Part shown: positions 1-5,887 of the stretch, piece by piece
Position numbering within the stretch: position 1 is the first letter of the stretch
Layout: each line of letters starts with the position of its first letter
Assembly (NCBI GenBank): GCA_030642325.1
Contig: DAOWNY010000103.1
Location: 1 to 6,701 of the forward strand
Source of the DNA: Deltaproteobacteria bacterium
GTDB lineage: Bacteria; Desulfobacterota; DAOWNY01
Direction of reading: 5' to 3'
DNA: 6,701 bases
Made by a program: the position numbers and the translations under genes
Notes under the pieces: model-generated
What the model was told of the DNA's origin: nothing
The model's database searches: none
The model's input: only the letters and a program-made list of their open reading frames with translations

Positions 1-6
1 CGCACC

Positions 7-107
7 TTGCTTGTCTTTTTCCCTTTCTGCGGTGTTACGACTTCAGCTACATAGAAAGACTATGCGCCTTCAGTCGTGCCTTGCAGAAAGAAAAAAATAC
101 TGCGCAA
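7..107. repeat. Imperfect ~100-bp palindromic element with nested stems
   Basis: Nested inverted repeats share a centre near 57. From outside in they are TTGC 7-10 with GCAA 104-107, a T-rich arm 14-22 facing an A-rich arm 90-97, CTTTCTGC 23-30 with GCAGAAAG 83-90, ACGACT 37-42 with AGTCGT 72-77, and CATAG 50-54 with CTATG 60-64 around a five-base loop. A short direct repeat, CTTCAG, occurs at 41-46 and 68-73. This architecture resembles a dispersed palindromic repeat (REP or small MITE-like element), or the DNA of a long structured RNA leader. No second copy was seen in the window, so its dispersal cannot be judged here. It does not obviously match the Moco/Tuco riboswitch, although position ahead of a Mo/W transporter gene makes that worth testing. 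Confidence 0.5.
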
Positions 108-118
108 TCTTACGTCAT

Positions 119-136
119 TTGACACGTGACATGACA
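119..136 (+). promoter_or_regulatory. TTGACA box and triple TGACA direct repeat
   Basis: TTGACA at 119-124 matches the bacterial -35 consensus exactly. It is the first of three TGACA units, at 120-124, 127-131 and 132-136, flanked by the inverted pair GTCAT 114-118 and ATGAC 131-135. No good -10 hexamer lies at 16-18 bp; the best nearby AT-rich stretch is around 144-152, at poor spacing. It may be a promoter for the transporter genes, a repeated operator for a metal-responsive regulator, or chance in an AT-rich leader. Confidence 0.25.
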
Positions 137-168
137 CTAAAACTAAACATATTTCTAAAAATTACAGT

Positions 169-954
169 ATGAAAAGAAAAGAAATATTTTTGTTAATCGC
201 CATCATTTGCGGATTCTTCATAATGGCATTTATCCTGGTTCCTCTGATTCGAATGATGACCGCCCCTTCCTTCGAAGGTCTCAAGGGGGCGGCAAAAGAC
301 CGGGATGTCATTAAAGCAATCTGGTTAAGCATCTATACCGCCGGGCTTGCTTCCCTCATCGCATTTTTATTTGGGACACCCTTTGCCTATTTACTCGCCC
401 GTAAAAACTTTCCCGGGAAAAAACTGGTGGAAAGTATTGTTGACCTTCCCATTGTTATTCCCCACCCTGTAGTAGGCATCGCTATCCTGGGGGTGGTAGG
501 AAAAAATTGCTGGTTCGGCAAGATCTTATATGAAATGGGAATCCGGATGATGGGAAGTGTGGCCGGAATCGTTACTGTCTTAACCTTCGTGGGAATGCCG
601 TTTTATATCAATACTGTAAAAAACGGTTTTGAAAGTATCTCACCCCGACTGGAAAATGTATCCCGCAGCTTGGGAGCATCTCTTATCAGCACCTTTTTTC
701 GGATCACTTTTCCACTGGCCGGCCGCAGTATTCTGGTGGGCATTATTATGTGCTGCGCCCGCTGCATCAGTGAATTTGGAGCGGTAGTGATCGTTGCATA
801 TCACCCCATGATTGCTCCGGTCTTGATTTATGAGCGTTTTGAAGCTTATGGATTAAAATACTCCCAGCCGGTTGCAGTTCTGCTCGTTTTAATCTGTTTA
901 ATCCTGTTCCTGTTTTTACGAATTTTATCGATGCCCAAAAAGAAAAAAATATGA
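169..954 (+). CDS. Tungstate/molybdate-type ABC transporter permease
   Basis: This is the inner-membrane channel subunit of an ABC importer for oxyanions such as tungstate or molybdate. At 261 residues it has the usual length of WtpB/TupB/ModB. About six hydrophobic segments are visible, near residues 5-28, 52-76, 93-111, 132-147, 186-210 and 233-253. The cytoplasmic EAA-type loop, which docks on the ATPase, lies around residues 160-183 with LGA at 168-170. DLPIVIPHPVVG (92-103) and ISEFGAVVI (200-208) are characteristic of the molybdate/tungstate permease group; overall it reads closest to WtpB. The next gene overlaps by ATGA, so the two are translationally coupled. The start has no clear Shine-Dalgarno sequence, but it is the only in-frame ATG before the first membrane segment and gives a lysine-rich inside-facing N-terminus. 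An odd MCCARC cluster sits at 194-199. Choice between tungstate, molybdate and sulfate rests on family resemblance only; no binding protein is visible. Confidence 0.88.
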   Translation: MKRKEIFLLIAIICGFFIMAFILVPLIRMMTAPSFEGLKGAAKDRDVIKAIWLSIYTAGLASLIAFLFGTPFAYLLARKNFPGKKLVESIVDLPIVIPHPVVGIAILGVVGKNCWFGKILYEMGIRMMGSVAGIVTVLTFVGMPFYINTVKNGFESISPRLENVSRSLGASLISTFFRITFPLAGRSILVGIIMCCARCISEFGAVVIVAYHPMIAPVLIYERFEAYGLKYSQPVAVLLVLICLILFLFLRILSMPKKKKI

Positions 955-1988
955 TAAAAATAGAAAATCTCAGCATTAATCTTGCAGAATTCAGCCTAAA
1001 GGACATCAGTCTTTCCATAGCCAGGGGGGAATATTTCGCCCTTCTCGGTCCAACCGGGGCAGGTAAAACCGTACTTTTAGAAGCGATGGTAGGATTGGTG
1101 CCGGTTGAAAGCGGAAAAATCCTGGTCGATGGCCGGGATGTCTCCGATCTAGCTCCGGAAAAAAGAGGGATTGGTATCGTTTATCAGGACTCCTGTCTTT
1201 TTCCCCACATGACCGTCCTGGAAAATATCAGGTACGGGTTACATTTTAAAAAAATTGACGGGAACGAGACAAAAAACCGCCTGAACCGGCTCTTGAATCA
1301 ACTTGAGCTTAATCAACTAACAAAAAGAATGACAATAAATTTAAGCGGGGGAGAGTTGCAACGGGTAGCCCTGGCTCGAGCACTGATGGTCAACCCCGCA
1401 GTTCTTCTGCTCGATGAACCCCTTAGTGCCCTGGATCCCAATTTTCGGGGTGAAATCCAGTCGCTGCTACATAAACTACACCAGGATACCGACACTACTT
1501 TCCTGATGGTTACCCACGATTTTAATGAGGTTTTGTCTCTGGCCGGGCGTGCTGCCGTGATGAACCACGGCAGCATCGAACAGGTTGGAGATGTTTCCGA
1601 AATTTTTCAAAAACCTCGTTCTTCATTTGTAGCTGATTTTGTGGGAATGAAAAATATATTTCCCGTCAATTACCAGGGGACCAGTGCCCGACTTGGCAAT
1701 ATTGAGCTGGAACTTGGAAGAAATGGCAAAGACTCGGAAGGTTATCTGGCCATAAGACCGGAAGATATCGTTATCAGCAAAGAAAAACTGTCTTCCAGCA
1801 TAAGAAACAGTTTTAAGGGCATTGTCTTAAAAATATTAAAACAGGGTTTTCATTATGAAATAACTTTAAAGGCGGGAGGCATCATATTTACTGCCCTGGT
1901 TACTAAGAGCGCACTTTTTGAGTTAGGCTTAAAAGAAGGAAAACCCGCCTACCTGTCATTTAAAGCAACCGCAATCCACACTTTTTAA
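951..1988 (+). CDS. Tungstate/molybdate-type ABC transporter ATP-binding protein
   Basis: Cytoplasmic ATPase that drives the permease encoded just upstream. All nucleotide-binding elements are intact: Walker A GPTGAGKT (33-40), Q-loop Gln79, signature LSGGE (131-135), Walker B VLLLDE (151-156), D-loop SALD (159-162) and switch histidine His189. Residues about 1-230 form the ABC domain. After a short linker, residues about 235-345 form a TOBE-like regulatory region, with IRPEDIVIS (268-276) marking its start. In ModC and WtpC this region can bind the transported oxyanion and switch the transporter off, so feedback inhibition is plausible. The length of 345 residues fits ModC/WtpC. The ATG lies inside the permease stop (ATGA, 951-954), which indicates coupled translation. 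Family members also carry sulfate or spermidine, so the metal assignment depends mainly on the permease. Confidence 0.88.
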   Translation: MIKIENLSINLAEFSLKDISLSIARGEYFALLGPTGAGKTVLLEAMVGLVPVESGKILVDGRDVSDLAPEKRGIGIVYQDSCLFPHMTVLENIRYGLHFKKIDGNETKNRLNRLLNQLELNQLTKRMTINLSGGELQRVALARALMVNPAVLLLDEPLSALDPNFRGEIQSLLHKLHQDTDTTFLMVTHDFNEVLSLAGRAAVMNHGSIEQVGDVSEIFQKPRSSFVADFVGMKNIFPVNYQGTSARLGNIELELGRNGKDSEGYLAIRPEDIVISKEKLSSSIRNSFKGIVLKILKQGFHYEITLKAGGIIFTALVTKSALFELGLKEGKPAYLSFKATAIHTF

Positions 1989-2040
1989 GGAAAAAAAGTA
2001 AATTATTTCCGCCAGCGGCAGAATTAAAAAATCTATCCCT

Positions 2041-2070
2041 ATTTTCCGGTCACTGCGGACAAAATTTTTT
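2041..2070 (+). terminator. Weak candidate intrinsic terminator after the transporter
   Basis: ATTTTCCG (2041-2048) can pair with CGG plus AAAAT (2056-2058 and 2061-2065) around a seven-base loop, with a two-base AC bulge at 2059-2060. It is followed directly by a T-run at 2065-2070. The GC part of the stem is only three pairs, so termination would be inefficient. Its place between the transporter pair and the next small gene is right for a terminator. Confidence 0.28.
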
Positions 2071-2114
2071 GCGATCCGGTTTTATTCCGGCCCGGCAGAT
2101 TCGGGAAGTCATTA

Positions 2115-2339
2115 ATGGACGATAAAAGACAGGCACTAAATACCAATTGTTTTAACTGTAAGCACTTCTTTATCAGCTGGGATTCCGGTTTTCCCTACGG
2201 CTGCAAAGGGTTTAACATAAAGTCCCGGTATTTTCCTGCCAGAGAAGTCCTTACTGTTTCCGGAAAACCATGTTTTTTATTTGAAGAAAAAATTGAAGGA
2301 AGACTGGAAAAAAGGAATGACAGGGCACGGAAAAAGTAA
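2115..2339 (+). CDS. Small four-cysteine protein of unknown function
   Basis: A 74-residue soluble protein. Four cysteines, C12, C15, C30 and C53, are set in a conserved-looking frame: NCFNCKHFFISWD (11-23), FPYGCKGF (26-33) and SGKPCLF-like SGKPCFLF (49-56). The CxxC...C...C spacing suggests a bound zinc ion or iron-sulfur cluster, though no ligand set is proven. The C-terminal 18 residues are highly charged and probably flexible. From memory, short proteins with this pattern occur in many Proteobacteria and Desulfobacterota and are often labelled uracil-DNA glycosylase. That label is not supported here, because the protein is far too short and shows no glycosylase active-site motif. GGGAAG at 2103-2108, six bases before the ATG, supports the start. 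Gaps of 126 and 176 bp on either side suggest it need not belong to either operon. Confidence 0.75.
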   Translation: MDDKRQALNTNCFNCKHFFISWDSGFPYGCKGFNIKSRYFPAREVLTVSGKPCFLFEEKIEGRLEKRNDRARKK

Positions 2340-2413
2340 ATTCAGGGAATAAAAAAATATGTATCATCTAAATAAACAGGGGTAACTGTATCCGGATTCC
2401 CGCATGCTCGGAA

Positions 2414-2446
2414 ATGACATACGATAAACTCTTAAGTTAATAATAT
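2414..2446 (+). promoter_or_regulatory. Possible promoter for the iron-sulfur operon
   Basis: ATGACA at 2414-2419 matches five of six bases of the -35 consensus. Downstream AT-rich hexamers are TAATAA (2438-2443, 18-bp spacer) or TAATAT (2441-2446, 21-bp spacer). It lies in the 176-bp spacer ahead of the four-gene block at 2516-6688, where a promoter is expected. The -10 matches are only fair, so this is a weak prediction. Confidence 0.25.
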
Positions 2447-2457
2447 TGAGCAGCAGC

Positions 2458-2491
2458 GGGCAGATCCAGCTATGAAAAGTCCCCATCGCCC
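2458..2491 (+). promoter_or_regulatory. Bulged hairpin in the leader of the iron-sulfur operon
   Basis: GGGC-a-GAT (2458-2465) can pair with ATCGCCC (2485-2491), giving seven base pairs with one bulged A and a 19-base loop. It ends about 24 bases before the ATG at 2516 and has no T-run, so it is not a terminator. It could affect translation of the first gene or RNA stability, or be chance. Confidence 0.22.
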
Positions 2492-2515
2492 ATCAAAAAT
2501 AGCTTCCGAGTAAAA

Positions 2516-3547
2516 ATGATTCAAAAGATACTCTTTATCTATCTATTTTTTTTAATTTTTCCGGTAATTTCCACCGGCAGGGCATCAGTGCCCGACAATC
2601 TTGTCTGGTGGGACATTAAAGATACGGGGCGATACATTAATCGTTATGCTGATTCCGCCAAAGATCTGGGGGAAATTCGGAAGGAAAGGCAATCCCTTGT
2701 ATCTGCCCTGAGACGCCCCAAGCAATTATTCCTGCGTGGGAATAGTTTATTTTTGCACCAAAAAGGCAAACAAATTTTTAATAATAAAATAAGTTTTAAA
2801 AAAGCGCAAAACTTTGTGAGATCCCCTGACGGCAGTTTGCTGGAAACAAGCCTTTCTCGAAAAAATGGAGATTTTTATCTGGATATTCCAAAAGATTCCG
2901 GGTTAAACGGCATTTATTTGATAGGCAGTCAAATCGATGCCGGGGAGATGGATATCGATTCCGATGGGGTGACAGAGAGAGTTCATTTATACCCAAAGGC
3001 TATTGTCCGACACCTTAAGGGAGGAAATCCTGTAAATCTTATAAGAAATGAACAGGAATCTTTTTTTAACCTTCCTGAAATTGCTCTTGAGATAGGTCCG
3101 CTGAAGGTCTCACGATATATAGGAACCATCCAGATTTCACACCGAGAATACAAAATGAAGGTTTTGTATCGTAATCAGCCCCTGGCAAATGCTGAAGTCA
3201 AAATTTTTACTGAGAGGGGATGGCAAAAGACTATTTTTACCGATTCTCGGGGGAATTTTATAGTCTCTCATCCGGAAAGCCGGGGTGAAAAAAGAAATTG
3301 GGAAAAATATCTGTATGTGGTGGACTTTCATGACCGCTTAAAGAGAGAATACCATATAGCAACCTTGCCCATGATCGTTGATCCACCCTGGCCGGAATGG
3401 CGCAGCTGGCAAGGTGTGCTTATATTCTGGTCTATTGCGGGATGTGCGTTCATTGTAATTGCGGCAGCATGCACTGCTTATCGGAAATGGATAAGATCTA
3501 AGAGGGTCATGGTAATATTTGATCAGGGAAAGATTAAAAGGGGTTAA
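2516..3547 (+). CDS. Secreted, C-terminally membrane-anchored protein of unknown function
   Basis: I do not recognise a named family with certainty. Residues 1-24 form a signal peptide: a lysine, a long hydrophobic core, and a likely cleavage near the small residues at 19-24. Residues about 25-297 would be extracytoplasmic. A single membrane helix at about 298-322 is followed by a basic cytoplasmic tail (RKWIRSKR, 323-330), so the topology is N-out, C-in. A DIDSDG stretch (146-151) resembles a calcium-binding DxDxDG loop. Residues about 210-275, with QPLANAEVKI (221-230) and TDSRGNF (242-248), look like the beta-sandwich of carboxypeptidase-regulatory or DUF4198/NikM-like domains. The start is chosen because the signal peptide begins there; its ribosome site is weak. 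Only three bases separate its stop from the next gene, a membrane polyferredoxin, so it may be that protein's outer-face partner. No cysteines or haem motifs occur in the exported part. Confidence 0.75.
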   Translation: MIQKILFIYLFFLIFPVISTGRASVPDNLVWWDIKDTGRYINRYADSAKDLGEIRKERQSLVSALRRPKQLFLRGNSLFLHQKGKQIFNNKISFKKAQNFVRSPDGSLLETSLSRKNGDFYLDIPKDSGLNGIYLIGSQIDAGEMDIDSDGVTERVHLYPKAIVRHLKGGNPVNLIRNEQESFFNLPEIALEIGPLKVSRYIGTIQISHREYKMKVLYRNQPLANAEVKIFTERGWQKTIFTDSRGNFIVSHPESRGEKRNWEKYLYVVDFHDRLKREYHIATLPMIVDPPWPEWRSWQGVLIFWSIAGCAFIVIAAACTAYRKWIRSKRVMVIFDQGKIKRG

Positions 3548-3550
3548 TTA

Positions 3551-4486
3551 ATGAATGTTACCAAATTGAGATGGACAGTCCTGACGGCATCTTTTTTGAT
3601 TCTAACCTTTGGGGGGTTGATCGGTATCTATCTGGGTGATTTCCTTCCCACATTTGCCTGTGCTTTTGTTGGGGGGGAAAAGGTAGGGGGAATTTGTTTT
3701 TTGTACCCCATGCAAGCCGCCCTGGAAAGCGCTAAATGGCAAGAATATAAATCAATCCTTGTCACCTTCTTTTTTTTCTCGCTCCTCATAATTGTTTTTG
3801 GCCGTGTCTGGTGCGGCTGGATCTGCCCCCTGGGATTTATTCAAGATTTTTTGGACTTAATCAGGAGGAAACTGCATATAGATTATATTCGTTTCCCTCA
3901 AAAGCTCAGGGAGGGGCTCAAATCCATTAAATGGATTTTCCTTTTTATTGCCTTATTAATCCCCCTGTGGGTTGCCTTTCCTTTTTTTGCTCCTGATGTA
4001 GCCAGAGATATGCGAATGCCTTTTTGTTCATTATGTCCGGCACGATACATTCTTCCCATGGTTTCCGGCGATTACCTCCGCGTGGGAATAGATTTTAAGA
4101 GCGCCACCTCCATAACCATGTCCGCCCTCGGAATCATTTTTTCAGCCCTTACTATCTTCGGGGCATTGCTGAAAAGACGCTTCTTTTGTTCTTATTGCCC
4201 CATGGTTCTATTTATCTCATTCTACAAAAAAATCGGCTTCGTAAGGCTTAAAAAAAATATCCAGAAATGCACCAGATGTGAAATTTGTTACAATGTATGC
4301 CCCATGGAGATAGAAGATGTCTTTAAAGAACGGGAGAAGGAGGATGTGACCTTTGCTGACTGTATCATGTGTCTTAAATGTGTTGAAAGTTGTCCCGAAG
4401 ATGATGCATTACAGGCAACCTTTCTCGGGAAGACAATTTTTCGGTCCACCTGGACAGGTTTTTTCAAAGGCACATTAAACCGATAA
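3551..4486 (+). CDS. NapH/NosR-like membrane polyferredoxin, 4Fe-4S binding
   Basis: An integral membrane electron carrier of 311 residues, close to NapH in length and much shorter than NosR or CcoG. Four hydrophobic helices lie near residues 8-29, 69-87, 128-147 and 189-207. The basic loop between helices 2 and 3 places both termini in the cytoplasm. A CX3CP motif (C88, C92) sits at the inner end of helix 2, and CSYCP (C213, C216) follows helix 4. The C-terminal domain has two classical ferredoxin motifs, C240/C243/C246/C250-Pro and C271/C274/C277/C281-Pro, each expected to hold one [4Fe-4S] cluster. C37, C49, C159 and C162 fall in loops predicted outside. Family members move electrons between quinol and soluble or periplasmic partners. 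No nap, nos or cco gene accompanies it; instead it lies 51 bp before the double-cubane-type pair. The start is backed by AGGGG at 3539-3543, seven bases upstream. Confidence 0.85.
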   Translation: MNVTKLRWTVLTASFLILTFGGLIGIYLGDFLPTFACAFVGGEKVGGICFLYPMQAALESAKWQEYKSILVTFFFFSLLIIVFGRVWCGWICPLGFIQDFLDLIRRKLHIDYIRFPQKLREGLKSIKWIFLFIALLIPLWVAFPFFAPDVARDMRMPFCSLCPARYILPMVSGDYLRVGIDFKSATSITMSALGIIFSALTIFGALLKRRFFCSYCPMVLFISFYKKIGFVRLKKNIQKCTRCEICYNVCPMEIEDVFKEREKEDVTFADCIMCLKCVESCPEDDALQATFLGKTIFRSTWTGFFKGTLNR

Positions 4487-4498
4487 AATTTGAAGGAA

Positions 4499-4515
4499 AG
4501 AAACAGATAGTTTCT
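4499..4515 (+). other. Small hairpin between polyferredoxin and dehydratase-like genes
   Basis: AGAAAC (4499-4504) and GTTTCT (4510-4515) form a perfect six-base-pair stem with a five-base loop in the 51-bp intergenic gap. There is no following T-run and the stem is AT-rich, so it is unlikely to terminate transcription. It might modulate processing of the transcript or be coincidental. Confidence 0.25.
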
Positions 4516-4537
4516 AAAAGCAGTGCAATAGGTAAAA

Positions 4538-5878
4538 ATGGACGCAACAAAATATCATAAAAATTATCAGCAATTAAGCCCTGACATAAAACAGGAAAGC
4601 ACCCGGCAAAAAAGAAAAGAACATTTTGCCCGCGGTGTTGCTCGTTCAGTGGAAACCGTTCTTGCCGGATTGGAAGGGAATCCAGATCTGCCGAAAGGTT
4701 TGAATTATTTCATCAATGTAATGAGAGATGTATTTATAAATAGCCCGGGGCCAAATTTTTTAGAAGCAGGCGCTGATAGCAGAAAAATCGTCGGCACATA
4801 TTGCATGATGATTCCGGAAGAGCTCATCTATGCAGCCGGGGCAATACCGGTTCGACTTTCGGGGGGAAGTTATGAAGCCTCCTGCATCGGAGACGAACTG
4901 GTTCCTCGAGACACCTGTCCGGTGGTAAAGGCATCAATCGGTTTTATTTCTTTGAATTTTCCATCTGTGTATGAGAGGTGCGATGTAGTTATAGTCCCTA
5001 CTACCTGCGATTCAAAGAGAAAGATGGGGGAGGAACTTTCAAAGTTTAAAGATGTATGGATGATTGAAGTGCCTCATATCAAGGAAACCGAGGGTTCAAG
5101 AACCCGGTGGCTTGAGCAAATTTACGCCTTAAAAGAAAATCTGGAGAAATATACGGGCAGAAAGATCAGGCGAAAGAATCTGGATGTTTCCATTAAGATG
5201 ATCGGGCAGGTCTGGTATCAAGCCCGCCGGTTCTATGAACTTAGAAGGTTATCCCCATCGGTTATTTTTGGTCAAGAGGCCGCACTGGTTCTTAATGCCT
5301 ACAGCTATGATACCGCCTCATCATGGACAGAGGCCTTAGCTGAGCTGAACAATGAGTTGGCAGAGCTTTGCAAAAAAGGCTGTTTCATCGGCAATAATGA
5401 TACCCCGCGCATTTTACTTGCCGGATCTCCTTCGGTTTTTCCTAACTGGAAGATTCCGTCTCTTATTGAAGAGATGGGTGCGATGATCGCAACCGAAGAA
5501 TCCTGCCTGGGTGATCGTTATTTTTACGATCCCGTCGGGACAACTGAACAAACCATGAAAGATATGATGGCCGGGCTTGGCTCCCGGTACCTTATGCCCT
5601 GCATCTGTCCATCGTTTGCGCCAAACGAGGATAGACTCTACCGATTGCTTCAGATAGCGGAGGATTTTGAGATTGACGGCATCATCTATCATGTACTCAA
5701 AGGGTGTATAATATATGACTTTGAATTGATTCGGGTAGAAAAAATAATGAAAGAAAGGGGTATAGCCGTGCTGCGAATAGAAACCGATTACAACCCTGAA
5801 GACGTTGAACAAATAAGAACCAGGGTTGAGGCATTTATAGAGGTGCTTAAAGTGAAGAAGAAGAAACGAGGGGAGTAA
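4538..5878 (+). CDS. 2-hydroxyacyl-CoA dehydratase-family protein, double-cubane cluster (YjiM/DCCP) type
   Basis: A cytoplasmic iron-sulfur reductase-like protein of 446 residues from the HgdB/BcrB/YjiM family. Classical 2-hydroxyacyl-CoA dehydratases need two different subunits, but this locus has one gene of this type. That fits the homodimeric double-cubane cluster proteins, which carry an [8Fe-9S] cluster held by cysteines and are reduced by a dedicated ATPase. Family hallmarks include GTYCMMIPEEL (86-96), the AAGAIPVRL segment (99-107) and RDTCPVVKAS (124-133). Six cysteines lie in suitable places for the cluster: C89, C127, C157, C323, C355 (or C357) and C390; this ligand choice is inferred. 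The first 60 or so residues are charged and helical-looking and make it longer than E. coli YjiM. The ribosome site is weak (AGG at 4530-4532). Its activator starts nine bases downstream. Double-cubane proteins reduce small molecules such as acetylene in vitro, but their physiological substrate is unknown; a true acyl-CoA dehydratase role is less likely. Confidence 0.87.
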   Translation: MDATKYHKNYQQLSPDIKQESTRQKRKEHFARGVARSVETVLAGLEGNPDLPKGLNYFINVMRDVFINSPGPNFLEAGADSRKIVGTYCMMIPEELIYAAGAIPVRLSGGSYEASCIGDELVPRDTCPVVKASIGFISLNFPSVYERCDVVIVPTTCDSKRKMGEELSKFKDVWMIEVPHIKETEGSRTRWLEQIYALKENLEKYTGRKIRRKNLDVSIKMIGQVWYQARRFYELRRLSPSVIFGQEAALVLNAYSYDTASSWTEALAELNNELAELCKKGCFIGNNDTPRILLAGSPSVFPNWKIPSLIEEMGAMIATEESCLGDRYFYDPVGTTEQTMKDMMAGLGSRYLMPCICPSFAPNEDRLYRLLQIAEDFEIDGIIYHVLKGCIIYDFELIRVEKIMKERGIAVLRIETDYNPEDVEQIRTRVEAFIEVLKVKKKKRGE

Positions 5879-5887
5879 TATAAACAT

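Noticed and set aside
1..168. Moco/Tuco riboswitch
   Set aside because: The location is suggestive, but I could not match the conserved loop and receptor features of that motif; the long nested palindrome looks more like a repeat element. Not called without a covariance search.
1313..1576. 87-residue minus-strand open frame
   Set aside because: It is antisense to the ABC signature and Walker B region of the ATPase gene; its Arg/Ser-rich composition is typical of a shadow frame.
2084..2098. CCGG...CCGG inverted pair before the small four-cysteine gene
   Set aside because: Only four base pairs with a seven-base loop and no associated signal.
2472..2513. 13-codon leader-peptide-like frame ending just before the ATG at 2516
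   Set aside because: It has no ribosome binding site, no run of regulatory codons, and lies across the loop and right arm of the hairpin at 2458-2491. A chance frame is the simpler reading.
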